Shown: positions 9,737-18,587, counted from the first letter of the stretch. The stretch is 64,000 nt of DNA from Chloroflexota bacterium (GCA_026706485.1 JAPOYR010000004.1:248001-312000); one strand, 5' to 3'. Made by a program: numbers and translations. Notes: generated from the letters alone by a model not told the origin.

Positions 9737-9957
9737 GGGCTCGCCGGGGTTGATTCGGACGGCGGAATCGCTTCGTCCCAGAGCATGTTCGGGATGCCGT
9801 CCTCGACCTTGTAGGCGTAGCCGCACACCGTGCACACGAGCGTCTCGCCGACAATGCGCAACACCCCGTCATCGCGCGGGTGCGCGTCGTTCACGCAGCG
9901 CAGAATGGCGAGAAAGTCCGCGGGGATCAGGTCGGCGTTGGAGGAGTCGGACATCAC
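9733..9957 (-). CDS. Trm112-like zinc ribbon protein
   Basis: 74-residue protein with the Trm112/UPF0434 pattern: FLAILRC near the N-terminus, then ETLVCTVCGYAYKVEDGIPNML. The second cysteine pair (C42, C45) and the DGIP turn are intact. The first pair is reduced to C21 with a possible histidine ligand at H26. Trm112-family proteins stabilise or activate partner enzymes, often methyltransferases. Here the gene is directly coupled to the radical SAM gene by a 4-bp overlap, so it may be a partner or scaffold for that enzyme. That pairing is inferred from position only. Confidence 0.75.
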   Translation of the reverse strand: MMSDSSNADLIPADFLAILRCVNDAHPRDDGVLRIVGETLVCTVCGYAYKVEDGIPNMLWDEAIPPSESTPASP

Positions 9958-9974
9958 GTAGCCTCGATTCGACG

Positions 9975-12254
9975 CTAGAGCATGAAGTGGAGCGTGTCAA
10001 AGGCGAGTAGCACGGCCCCGTAGACGCCAACGATGGCGAGCCGCCAGCGTACGGCATGGGTCCCGTTCGGCCAGAGCAGGTGGGTGGCCGCGGCGAGCGC
10101 GCCGACGGAGATCACTTGCAGCGCCACCAGCACCAGGGCAACCAGCGCCAGGACCACCGGATAGGCCAGGTAATACTCGATCAGCGTGGTCGACCAGAAG
10201 TCGAGGCCCAGCCCGTTTTCGGGATGCGGCGGACGCACGTCAACCCCGAAGCGGGACCAGGGTGAGCGCGCCAGGGCGTCTTCGAGCATATCGGTCCGAT
10301 CCGGCGCCAAGAGGTTGGTCGCGTCGGCGCGCAGGAGCCAGGCATGCGCCAGCAGCGGGGAAAACTGGTGGGCGTAGAGCACGGCCACGAAATCGCCTTC
10401 CGGCTGCTTGGCCGACCAGGGCTGATACGCCGCCCCGCCGTACACCGCGCCGTTCTCGGGTAGCTCCCCAACCACCTGCTGTTGATAAAGGTCGAGGTAG
10501 GAGCCAAAGTCCTTGCTCACGCCCATCACCTGCACACCCAGGCTGGCCAGGAGCACGATGGCAAAGGCTGCCCGCGGCAGCGTGCGGCGCCCCTTGCGGG
10601 CCAGCCACTCGATCGCCGGCGCGGCCATGATGACGAGTAGCGGCACGATGGGCACGAGATAGCGTGGGCCCCAGGCGTTGCCGCCGTACCAGACTTCCTT
10701 TTTGCTGTAGAGCAGCAGGTAGCCGATGGGGATGGCGACGAAAATGAACGCCTGCCATCCGTGGCGCCGGATGAACCAGGGAATCGCGGGGATCGCCACG
10801 AGGAGCACCGGGTTGTACCAGAGCAGGCCTTTGCCCCAGCTTGAAATCAGTCCGTGCACCCCGAGCTCGATCGGCAGGCCCAGCCACCCGCGGCTGATGC
10901 CTCCCCACAGCTCGTGGACGTAGAGCAGCCGCACGTCGAACAGGAAGGCGGCCGCCACCAGGCCCACGGGCACGACCGCGATGATGGGCGCGGCAAACGC
11001 GAGCGCCGGCATGAAGCCCTCGCGCCCCGCCTGGCGCCAGGTGCGCCCCCGCTTGTGGTTCAGGAAGATGGCCGCCACGAGCAGCGGCATCACGATCACG
11101 GAGACGTATTTGGTCACAGCCGCGGCGAGCGCCACCGTCCCCGCGAGCAACAGATACCGCCGCAACTGCGTCTGGTTGTAGATCAAGAGCAGCCAGACGC
11201 ACACGAGCACCAGCAGGGTCACCAACGGTTCCGCGAAGTCGACGACCGCGTAGGGCCAGGCCATCGTGCCGAGCGCATAGACGAGGCCGATGGCCAGGGC
11301 GATGTCCACGCCGTAATCCAGGCGCCGCACGATGCGAAACACGACAACGGCGCCGAAGGCGGTGATCAGCGCATTGACCAGCGGCACCCAAATGCGTCGG
11401 AAGAAGTCGACCGTCTGCCGCTCGGACCACCGCCGGCCGATGCCCGGCCCGTCAATCCACGTGCCGTCAACCAGCCGTGCGGCCACGCCATCCACGTAAA
11501 GGTTGCCGTCCGGCTGCACGTACTCCAGTCGGGCGGACTCCAAGTGTATGGGATCCGCAAGGTCCCAGGTCGCGAGGTAGTAGTACGCCCGCGCGTTGCC
11601 GATCTGGCGTCCGGCGGGCGAGGGGCGCTCATGCTGAATCCGGGCGCGGACGTCGCCGCGGTCGTAGGCCCACTCCGCGGTCTCGATGCCCACCCGAATC
11701 GGTCGCACGATCTCGGTCCCGTCGGTCGCCGTGAGGACGAGGCTGGCCACTTGAAGGCCCTGGGCAAAGTCGGCGCTCAGGCCGGCGTGGGTGAGCAGCG
11801 ACAGCCGGTCGTAGCGTCCGGGTTTCAGGCCGAGTTCGAGGACTCCGGTGCTGTTGGGCTGCGGCATTCCGCCGAGCGGCGCGTAGTTGACCAGCAATAT
11901 TTCGTGCTCGCCGCCATGGATCGGGAGCCGATCGCGCTGCGGCGCGATTTGCGCGAACGGCTCGGCGGCGGCAACCACCGGGATCAGGGCAAGCGGCAGG
12001 CCCAAGCCCCAGCGTGAGAAATTGCCGCCATGCTCCCGCAGATACTTCTGATCGGGGTCGACCACCACGCTCTTGGCCATCTCGAAGGCGAACGTCCCGT
12101 CGGCGCTGTAGCCGACGCCGTTGCGACTCACGCCGGCGGTGAGCAGATAGACCGTCAGCGCAAGGAGAAACAGCACCAGCGCCGGACGCTGCACGATCCA
12201 ACCCGGCATGTGCAGCCGCATCAGTTGTGCGCCGAACCGAAACGTGGCGCGCAT
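9975..12254 (-). CDS. GT39-like integral membrane glycosyltransferase
   Basis: 759-residue polytopic protein. After a first membrane helix (LVLFLLALTVYLLTAGVS) comes a loop with the acidic motif SADGTFAFEMAKSVV, typical of GT-C/PMT-like enzymes that use polyprenyl-phosphate sugars outside the membrane. A roughly 200-residue beta-rich segment (about residues 85-280) is inserted before the main set of helices, and three hydrophobic segments close the C-terminus. It lies 6 bp downstream of the GT4 gene in the cluster and 17 bp upstream of the Trm112-like gene. Its role is probably transfer of a sugar to the exported glycan or its carrier, with unknown specificity. Confidence 0.8.
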   Translation of the reverse strand: MRATFRFGAQLMRLHMPGWIVQRPALVLFLLALTVYLLTAGVSRNGVGYSADGTFAFEMAKSVVVDPDQKYLREHGGNFSRWGLGLPLALIPVVAAAEPFAQIAPQRDRLPIHGGEHEILLVNYAPLGGMPQPNSTGVLELGLKPGRYDRLSLLTHAGLSADFAQGLQVASLVLTATDGTEIVRPIRVGIETAEWAYDRGDVRARIQHERPSPAGRQIGNARAYYYLATWDLADPIHLESARLEYVQPDGNLYVDGVAARLVDGTWIDGPGIGRRWSERQTVDFFRRIWVPLVNALITAFGAVVVFRIVRRLDYGVDIALAIGLVYALGTMAWPYAVVDFAEPLVTLLVLVCVWLLLIYNQTQLRRYLLLAGTVALAAAVTKYVSVIVMPLLVAAIFLNHKRGRTWRQAGREGFMPALAFAAPIIAVVPVGLVAAAFLFDVRLLYVHELWGGISRGWLGLPIELGVHGLISSWGKGLLWYNPVLLVAIPAIPWFIRRHGWQAFIFVAIPIGYLLLYSKKEVWYGGNAWGPRYLVPIVPLLVIMAAPAIEWLARKGRRTLPRAAFAIVLLASLGVQVMGVSKDFGSYLDLYQQQVVGELPENGAVYGGAAYQPWSAKQPEGDFVAVLYAHQFSPLLAHAWLLRADATNLLAPDRTDMLEDALARSPWSRFGVDVRPPHPENGLGLDFWSTTLIEYYLAYPVVLALVALVLVALQVISVGALAAATHLLWPNGTHAVRWRLAIVGVYGAVLLAFDTLHFML

Positions 12255-12260
12255 CGCTCG

Positions 12261-13850
12261 CTACGCGGCGGGAAACCCAAGCTCATCGACTAGCCCGTGG
12301 AGACGCCGAGTGAAGGCGGCGACATTGAATCGCTGGCTCGCGGCCTGTGCGGCCTCGGACATGCGGCCGCGCAGTTCGGCGTCATGCACGAGCCGCCATG
12401 TGTGGTCACGCAACTCGCGCGTCGTCGACCAGCGAAATCCGTCCACGCCGTGGGTGATGATTTCAGGCAGCCCCCCTCGGTCGAGCACCACCGGAACCGC
12501 GCCGCTCGCCATGGCCTCCACCGCCGTGATGCCGAAGTGCTCGAATCTCACCGGATGGCGCGACTCGCGCTCCCCATGGCCGGCGGCGTGCCAATAGATC
12601 TGCGCTTCACCGTACAACCGTTGCAGGTCGGCGAACGGCGCGCCGACATGGAACTCGATGGGATGCCCCGCGGCGCGGCGCTTGAGGTCACGGGTGTAGT
12701 CCAGGTCAATATCGCGCTCGCTCTGCTGCCCGGCCAGGTGCAAGGTCCAGCCATCGAGGCCCTCGCGCCGCATGCGAATGAACTGGTCGATCATCACCCG
12801 GTGCTTCTTCTCGTGCGTGCCGCGAAAGAACCGGCCCACCCCAAGAATAGAGGGGCGACGGCGCCGGGGCGCGGCCCATGAGGTGTCAACCGGTGGGAAA
12901 AGTAACGGACCGTCGCGATCCCAGTAGTGGCGCATCCAGCGCCGGCTGAAATCGGAAATGGGCGCGATGAGATCGTAGGACTCCAGGAAGTCAAGCGAGC
13001 CATAGGTCGGCAGGCCCTCCAGCCGGATGCCCGCTTCAGGCAGCAGGCGGCGGAACAGCAGCTCGTAGAGCAGCCGGCGCGGGCTGCGCACGCGCACGTC
13101 GGTGACGGCCAGGCCCACCTCGCGGTTGTCCGCCTCGTCCAGGGTGTCGGCGGGGTTGAACACCGGCGACTCGAGCGTGAGTTCGAGCGGGTCATTCGCC
13201 CCACGCGAGCGATGGACGCGCAACGGCCAGCGCTCGAACTCGCCCGGGTGAGGCTCGAACGTGCGCTCAGCGAGCACCTCGCCGTCAACGAGGCACCGGA
13301 CCGGAAGCGGCTCGTCGCGGCGAAAATTGCCGGCGATGACTTCGACGTTTGCCGTCGTGCGCCCCGGCGGCCAGGGGATGCGCACCACGGCGCGATCCGT
13401 GGTGTATCTGAACCAACCGCGGCCGAGCGGATGGACGTCGTAGAACCCGTCCAACCACTCCGGCAGGAGCAGCTGCCGAATCAGCATCTCCCCGACCCGT
13501 CGTCGCAGGCGCGCGGTCCAACCGCGCTCGATGGGCGACGGGAAGAGCACCAGCATCAGGCTGCGGCGCGCCGCGGACGGCTGCGAAGTCATGAACGAGG
13601 CGTTCACGAAGAGGTCGAACTGCGAGGTGTACTCGGCGAAGCGGTTCGGCGGCAGGGCCGGGATGACCTCGATCTGGACGTTCGACAGATCGAGGTTCAG
13701 GGCGGATTCCAGGTCCTCGCGAGCAATGCCGCGATGCGTGACCAGGCGCGTGTCGTCGAAGCGCTGGGCCAATACGGCGGCCGCCATGGCGGCGTGGCGC
13801 TCGCCGCCGCCGCGCTGATGCAGCCAGCGGTTGTAGACGGCGGCCTTCAC
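12261..13850 (-). CDS. Glycosyltransferase family 4 protein with inserted beta module
   Basis: 529-residue GT4 enzyme with unusual architecture. Residues 1-130 form the first GT-B half. Residues about 135-256 are an inserted beta-strand-rich module running from RYTTDRAVVRI to NREVGLAVTDVRV. The rest is the donor domain (SILGVGRFFRGTHEKKHRVMI, then HFGITAVEAMASGAVPVVLD). The inserted module resembles the C-terminal extension of the Wzt-like ATPase encoded two genes upstream. GTG at 13850 overlaps the stop of the GT2 gene (GTGA). The module may recognise the glycan, which is inference. Confidence 0.88.
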   Translation of the reverse strand: MKAAVYNRWLHQRGGGERHAAMAAAVLAQRFDDTRLVTHRGIAREDLESALNLDLSNVQIEVIPALPPNRFAEYTSQFDLFVNASFMTSQPSAARRSLMLVLFPSPIERGWTARLRRRVGEMLIRQLLLPEWLDGFYDVHPLGRGWFRYTTDRAVVRIPWPPGRTTANVEVIAGNFRRDEPLPVRCLVDGEVLAERTFEPHPGEFERWPLRVHRSRGANDPLELTLESPVFNPADTLDEADNREVGLAVTDVRVRSPRRLLYELLFRRLLPEAGIRLEGLPTYGSLDFLESYDLIAPISDFSRRWMRHYWDRDGPLLFPPVDTSWAAPRRRRPSILGVGRFFRGTHEKKHRVMIDQFIRMRREGLDGWTLHLAGQQSERDIDLDYTRDLKRRAAGHPIEFHVGAPFADLQRLYGEAQIYWHAAGHGERESRHPVRFEHFGITAVEAMASGAVPVVLDRGGLPEIITHGVDGFRWSTTRELRDHTWRLVHDAELRGRMSEAAQAASQRFNVAAFTRRLHGLVDELGFPAA

Positions 13851-15265
13851 TCGGGCTCGAAGAAGGGGTGCAACTCGCGCGCGTCCAACGGCCCCAGGCG
13901 CGCTTCGGTGCGCCGCAATCGCAGCGTGGCCGGCATGGCGCGCAGCGCCGCGCGCAGCGCCGAGGCCCGGGCGCGTCCGCGCGCCAGCGCCTCGGCATCG
14001 CCCGCGGCCAGCCCGCGGCGAATCTCGCGTCCTCCGTGGATCGACGCCAGCGCCGCGTGGTGGCCGGCACAGCGCCACGGCGCGTTCTTTGCCAACATGC
14101 GCAGCTTGCCGAATTCGACGTTGCGGATGAATGCGGGGGACCACTCGCGACTGGACGCCGCGTGGGCGTGGCGGACGACCGATGCCGGCTCGTACCAGAA
14201 GCGCCAGCCGCGGCGGCGCGCGCGCCAGGCGAGGTCCGCGTCTTCGTAGTACATGAAGATGCCGGGATCGAAGAAGTCCAGCGCTTCGAGCATCGAACGC
14301 CGGAAGAGCGCCGCGCCGCCCTTAACGGCGAACACCTCGCGGGGCGCGGCGAAGTCCGCTCCGTCCCAGGCTTGCCACACATTGCCGTGGGTCACGAAGG
14401 TGCCGCGATCGCGCATGGAGCCGTCGGGCAGCGGCTTGATGCCGGCGTTTTCGATGACCGGACGGGCGAATTCACGGACGGCATCTTCGGGGATGTCGCG
14501 TTCGAAGCGGGTGCGCTCAGCGGCGACCGGGAGCGCGGCAAGCGATTTGCCGCCGACCTTCACCGCAAGCTCGACGTCGTTTCGGTCGGTGCCGGCGGCG
14601 ACGTCCAGCGCGATTCGGGCCTTGCCGTCGACGACGGGAACGGCCAGCGTCGCCGACGCGCCCGTCCAGCGAAATATGGCCCCGTCGTGGTCGGTCTCCG
14701 ATCCATAGGCCCCTCGGTTGACGACGGCCGGGGCGGCTTCGGACGCGTCCGCATACAGGCGCACGCCGAGCTCCCGCGTGTCGCCGCCGCCGGGCACGAA
14801 AGTCGGCGCGTGCAGCTCCACGGGAACGCGGTCGTGCAGGTAGAGAATCTTCGGCGCGGCGCCTCCCGCCACCGGGTCGGTGCACAACCGCTCAACCAGC
14901 GGCCGCAGCCAGCCCGGATCGACCTCCGTATCGGGGTTGAGTAGGGCGATGAACGGGGCGGTCGCCTCGCGCATGGCCAGGTTGTTGCCGCGCGAGAAAC
15001 CGAGGTTGGCCCCGGTCTCCACCAGCGCGACCCCCGGAAAGTCCCGGCGCAGATTGCGCACGGACCCATCGGTCGAGTCGTTGTCGACCACGGTGACGTC
15101 AAAGGCCGGATAGTCCGTGTCCAGGACGGAGTTCAGGCATCGATCGATAAACGCGCCGGAGTTGTAGGTCAGGACGACGACGTGGACGCACGGCACGCCG
15201 GCGCCGGCGCCGCCGACCGTCCGAGCCGGCTGCCGCGGCGCCTCGGCCGCGATGGCGCTGGTCAT
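13847..15265 (-). CDS. Glycosyltransferase family 2 protein with large insertion
   Basis: 472-residue GT-A enzyme. The core motifs are VVVLTYNSGAFIDRCLNSV at the N-terminus, VVDNDSTDG, the metal-binding region ALLNPDTEVDPGW (D112 with E114), and the catalytic-site helix FMYYEDADLAWRARRRGW near residue 340. Between residues about 150 and 300 there is a long beta-rich insertion that splits the usual fold. It includes DTRELGVRLYA and FRWTGASATLAVPV, echoing the extra modules of its neighbours. The ATG overlaps the stop of the Wzt gene (ATGA). The enzyme probably adds a sugar during assembly of the exported glycan. Confidence 0.9.
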   Translation of the reverse strand: MTSAIAAEAPRQPARTVGGAGAGVPCVHVVVLTYNSGAFIDRCLNSVLDTDYPAFDVTVVDNDSTDGSVRNLRRDFPGVALVETGANLGFSRGNNLAMREATAPFIALLNPDTEVDPGWLRPLVERLCTDPVAGGAAPKILYLHDRVPVELHAPTFVPGGGDTRELGVRLYADASEAAPAVVNRGAYGSETDHDGAIFRWTGASATLAVPVVDGKARIALDVAAGTDRNDVELAVKVGGKSLAALPVAAERTRFERDIPEDAVREFARPVIENAGIKPLPDGSMRDRGTFVTHGNVWQAWDGADFAAPREVFAVKGGAALFRRSMLEALDFFDPGIFMYYEDADLAWRARRRGWRFWYEPASVVRHAHAASSREWSPAFIRNVEFGKLRMLAKNAPWRCAGHHAALASIHGGREIRRGLAAGDAEALARGRARASALRAALRAMPATLRLRRTEARLGPLDARELHPFFEPE

Positions 15266-16977
15266 TCCACGCTGATCGTGCGCACGGCCAGCCCCAGGAC
15301 GCGGGTGTCGTCGTCAATGCCCACCGCCGCCGGCACCAGCGGCTCCTCGACGACGATTTCGAGCTGCAACGTCGTGGGCCCGGTCACCGGATCCAGCGGC
15401 ACGATCACGTCCTCGAAGTCCATGTGCCGCACCGTAAGCGTCGACACGTGCCGTCCATTGAGACGAATCTGGACGCTCGCGCCGTCGACGTCGTGGTAGG
15501 GCCGGCACACCGACATCCGCAACGTGCCCTGCCCCACGGATTGGGTGACAAAGGCCACCGCGCGATCCGTGGTCCAGCGGAGGCGGGGCGGCCACTCCTC
15601 GGCCGGATGCCAGCCCTCGCCGAGCCAGTCGTCGTCGCCGTCGCCAAGGCGGAGCTCGGCGGGCGGGTGGCGCCAGATCTGGCGCGGCGACTCGCTGATC
15701 ATGTCCGGCTGGGCGACCGGGGCATCGCCGCGCTCGAGCGGCGGATGATCCCGCGAGACGCGGGCGCGCCATTGGGCGGGCACGACGACCGCGCCCCGCT
15801 GATAGCCGGCGAACTTGCCCACGAAGAATGTCAGGGCGTTATCCCACCGATGGTACGGCTGGTGGCGCTTGAGCTCGGGCCAGGCGCGAAGCGAAATGTT
15901 GTAGGCGCCGACGCCGACCGGCACCGGCCCGAGGCGGCAGGTGACGATGGTGCGGCCGGGCGGCACGTCCAGCGGGCCGATGGTGGTCTCCGTGCTTGAC
16001 TCGGCAACCAGCAACCCGTCGCTGCGGTGCAGCGCGCAGCCGACAATCACGTCGGTCAGGTGCGTCTCGGCCTCCAGCTCTGCGGCCACGGTGACCGTGT
16101 CGCCTGGGAGCACGGTGTATTGCTCGGGTCCGGTTGCACTCTCCCGCAGGACCGCCGCCCGGATCTGTAGGGCGGTGGGTTCGTCCCGGTTGCGCCGTAC
16201 GGCCGTCGCGTCGTCGGGCGTCGCGGTCCCTTGCATGTGCTGCACGTAGTCCTGGATGACCTGGTGGGGATCGCCGGTCTGGCGCACCTTGCCCCGATCC
16301 AGCCAGACCACGCGGTCGCAGAACCGGCGCACCTGGATGGGATCGTGCGACACCAGCACCATCGTGCGGCGGCGGCGCTTCACGCGGGCCAAGGCCGCGT
16401 AGCACTTGGCCGCGAAGTGCGCATCGCCCACGGCCAGCACCTCGTCGATCAGCAGGATTTCCGGATCCACGTGGATGGCGATGGCGAACCCCAGCCGCAT
16501 GAACATGCCGGACGAGTAGTGCTTGACGGGCGTGTCGATGAATTGCTCGAGCTCGGCAAACGCCACGATGTCGTCGTACATCGCTTGAATCGCGCGCCGG
16601 TTGAGGCCGAGGAACGATCCGTTCAGGAAGATGTTCTCGCGTCCGGTGAGGTCGGGATGCATGCCGGCCCCCAGCTCGAGCAGCCCGAACACCCGACCGC
16701 GTGCGGTGACCTGGCCCTCCGTGGCCTGGATCGTTCCGGCGAGCAGCTTCAGGATGGTGCTCTTGCCCGACCCGTTTGGCCCGATGATCCCCAGCGTCTC
16801 GCCGGGCGCCACCGCGAGGCTTACGCCATCGAGCGCCCAGAATTCCTCATGCTCCATCGGCCGCCGTCCCAGCAGGGCCAGCGCCATTCCCTGAAACGTG
16901 CGGGCCGCCTCGTGGCGGATGACAAACCGCTTGCGGACGCCACGCAGCTCGATGGCGGGCGGTGGGTGGTCGGGCAC
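15262..16977 (-). CDS. ABC transporter ATPase for polysaccharide export (Wzt-like)
   Basis: 571-residue ATP-binding subunit that powers export of a completed glycan across the cytoplasmic membrane. Walker A is GPNGSGKST (66-74), the signature is HYSSGMFMR (about 153-161), Walker B ends IDEV (177-180), and the switch histidine is H211. Residues about 265-388 form a Wzt-C glycan-recognition domain. Beyond that lies a further module (about 445-570, RWTTDRAV to DTRVLGLAV) that ordinary Wzt proteins lack. The partner permease gene lies 6 bp upstream. Confidence 0.93.
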   Translation of the reverse strand: MPDHPPPAIELRGVRKRFVIRHEAARTFQGMALALLGRRPMEHEEFWALDGVSLAVAPGETLGIIGPNGSGKSTILKLLAGTIQATEGQVTARGRVFGLLELGAGMHPDLTGRENIFLNGSFLGLNRRAIQAMYDDIVAFAELEQFIDTPVKHYSSGMFMRLGFAIAIHVDPEILLIDEVLAVGDAHFAAKCYAALARVKRRRRTMVLVSHDPIQVRRFCDRVVWLDRGKVRQTGDPHQVIQDYVQHMQGTATPDDATAVRRNRDEPTALQIRAAVLRESATGPEQYTVLPGDTVTVAAELEAETHLTDVIVGCALHRSDGLLVAESSTETTIGPLDVPPGRTIVTCRLGPVPVGVGAYNISLRAWPELKRHQPYHRWDNALTFFVGKFAGYQRGAVVVPAQWRARVSRDHPPLERGDAPVAQPDMISESPRQIWRHPPAELRLGDGDDDWLGEGWHPAEEWPPRLRWTTDRAVAFVTQSVGQGTLRMSVCRPYHDVDGASVQIRLNGRHVSTLTVRHMDFEDVIVPLDPVTGPTTLQLEIVVEEPLVPAAVGIDDDTRVLGLAVRTISVE

Positions 16978-16983
16978 GACGCG

Positions 16984-17826
16984 CTACAGCTCCTCGGCGA
17001 AGCGGTGGCCGTAGCGTCGAAAGGCCCACCAGCCCAAGCCGAGCGCCACCACCGCCACGACAATGGTGACGATGGTGTGCCGGATGGGAAAGGACCCGAA
17101 CATGATGGCGAAGCGGTAGTCGGTGGTCAGCGTGGCCATGGGATTGAGCATGAACACCCACCGGTGCACGTCGAGCCCGAGGAACGTAACGTTGGGAACA
17201 AACGAAATTGGATAGAAAATGGGCGTGAGGAAGAACCATGCCAACAATCCAACCTCGACCAGGTGCTCCGTATCCCGGAAGAACACGTTGGCCATCGCAA
17301 GAATCAAACTGAGACCCATGACAAGCGCAAGCTGCAACAGCATGATCAGCGGTATCAGCAGCATTGCGCGACTAGTACCGACGCCGAAAAATATACCAAT
17401 GATCCAGAATATGACGAACGCCAACACAAAGTTGACAAAGCTGGCAAGCACTGCGCTCATTGGCAGCAATTCACGAGGAAAGTAAACCTTCTTGATGAGC
17501 TGCGCGTTGCTCGTAATGCTGCGCATGGCGGAAGTCAGCGCCTGCGCCGTGAACAGCCACGGCACGAGCGCCGACATGAGGAAGAACGGGTAGAGATGGA
17601 TTTCGTCGTATTGCGCCAACACCTGAAACACGAGTGTGAACACGGCCATCATCAGGAGCGGATTGAGCAACGACCACCCGAAGCCGAAAATCGATCCGCG
17701 ATAGCGCACTTTGAGGTCGCGAACCACCAGGTTGCGCAAGAGGTCCGTATAGTCCGCGAGCTCTCGAGCAGCGCTCCATACGCGCCGCGCCCACGAAGGT
17801 TTGAGCAAGGCGGCGGCGCGTGCCAT
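16984..17826 (-). CDS. ABC-2 type polysaccharide export permease (Wzm-like)
   Basis: 280-residue membrane subunit with about six hydrophobic helices (MMAVFTLVFQVLAQY, LASFVNFVLAFVIFWII, LLIPLIMLLQLALVMG and others) and the N-terminal cytoplasmic motif RDLKVRYRGSIFGFGWSLLNPL that is typical of Wzm/TagG permeases. ATG at 17826 was chosen because a GGAG sits 6 nt upstream of it. An upstream ATG at 17838 would add four residues and lacks such a site. It is the first gene of the glycan operon. The only upstream sequence is the 120-bp divergent intergenic region, where its promoter must lie. Confidence 0.92.
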   Translation of the reverse strand: MARAAALLKPSWARRVWSAARELADYTDLLRNLVVRDLKVRYRGSIFGFGWSLLNPLLMMAVFTLVFQVLAQYDEIHLYPFFLMSALVPWLFTAQALTSAMRSITSNAQLIKKVYFPRELLPMSAVLASFVNFVLAFVIFWIIGIFFGVGTSRAMLLIPLIMLLQLALVMGLSLILAMANVFFRDTEHLVEVGLLAWFFLTPIFYPISFVPNVTFLGLDVHRWVFMLNPMATLTTDYRFAIMFGSFPIRHTIVTIVVAVVALGLGWWAFRRYGHRFAEEL

Positions 17827-17896
17827 GTGGTGCTCCATGCGCGTGCTAGGCGACTCGCGGGCGCACGTCACGCCCGGTTTGGATCGCTCCCCATGC

Positions 17897-17902
17897 TACA
17901 AT
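17897..17902 (+). promoter_or_regulatory. Probable -10 box for the MBL-pyrG-purA transcript
   Basis: TACAAT stands about 46 bp before the ATG of the MBL-fold gene, in the divergent region between it and wzm. No convincing -35 hexamer lies at the expected spacing. The gene itself has a strong ribosome site, GGAGGG, just before its ATG at 17949. Confidence 0.35.
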
Positions 17903-17948
17903 TCGCCGATTCTGGGGTTGCCCAACACACAGGCACCATTGGAGGGGG

Positions 17949-18581
17949 ATGGACGTCACCTGGGTGGGAGGCGGCTGTTTTCGCCTCCGCGGCCGTGACG
18001 CTACCGTTCTCACCGACCCACACACCAGCGGCATCAGGCAGCGGTCTGCGTTGCCCAAGGCCGACGTGGTGACGCTGAGCGACTTGGACGCCGACCATGG
18101 GACCAGCGTGCCGCAGCGGCGTTCCGATCGCACCCTCACGGCGTACGTCGCCGATGGGCCTGGCGAATATGAGATTGCCGGCGTGTATGTGCACGGCGTA
18201 TCCGCGCCTGGCCAGGCCGATCGACGGACCACCCTGTTTACGTTTGACGTCGACGGCGTCTCGGTGGGGCATGTCCCCGAGCTCTCGAGCGTCCCCGTCG
18301 ACGCGCTGTTGGACGAATTGGGCACGATTCACGTGTTGCTGATCGGCGTGCGCGGCGGCGACGGATTTCTCTTGCCCGACCAGATCATCAAGACGGTTTC
18401 TCGCATCGAGCCGAACATCGTGATTCCCTACGGCGACGACGCCGCGAGCCCCGAGGCGCCCTGGCGACTGGTGGCGCGGGAGCTTCACGGCGCGGACCCC
18501 GTGGCCGACGGCAACCTCACCGCCAACCGCCGACAGCTTCCCGATCCCGTTGATGTGCGTATGCTCGAACGAAGGAACTAG
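17949..18581 (+). CDS. MBL-fold protein with altered metal site
   Basis: 210-residue protein resembling UlaG-like/Lactamase_B_3 metallo-hydrolases (TWVGGGCFRLRG start, DGPGEYEIAGVYVHG in the middle, IEPNIVIPYGDD near the end). The normal metal motif H-x-H-x-D-H is replaced by D45-x-D47-x-D49-H50. The N-terminal GHSC-type histidine is glycine, and the GDLG metal loop reads PELS. Either metal binding differs or the protein is a non-catalytic relative. It lies 6 bp upstream of pyrG and is probably co-transcribed with it, so a link to nucleotide metabolism is possible. The start is fixed by GGAGGG just before the ATG. Confidence 0.8.
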   Translation: MDVTWVGGGCFRLRGRDATVLTDPHTSGIRQRSALPKADVVTLSDLDADHGTSVPQRRSDRTLTAYVADGPGEYEIAGVYVHGVSAPGQADRRTTLFTFDVDGVSVGHVPELSSVPVDALLDELGTIHVLLIGVRGGDGFLLPDQIIKTVSRIEPNIVIPYGDDAASPEAPWRLVARELHGADPVADGNLTANRRQLPDPVDVRMLERRN

Positions 18582-18587
18582 GGAACC

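Noticed and set aside
10854-12017. Plus-strand frame of 387 codons opposite the GT39-like gene
   Set aside because: His/Gln/Gly-rich composition with no domain; the minus strand encodes clear membrane helices.
1-17826. Defence island or phage-related system
   Set aside because: All recognisable genes are glycan synthesis or export; there is no nuclease, recombinase or toxin signature.
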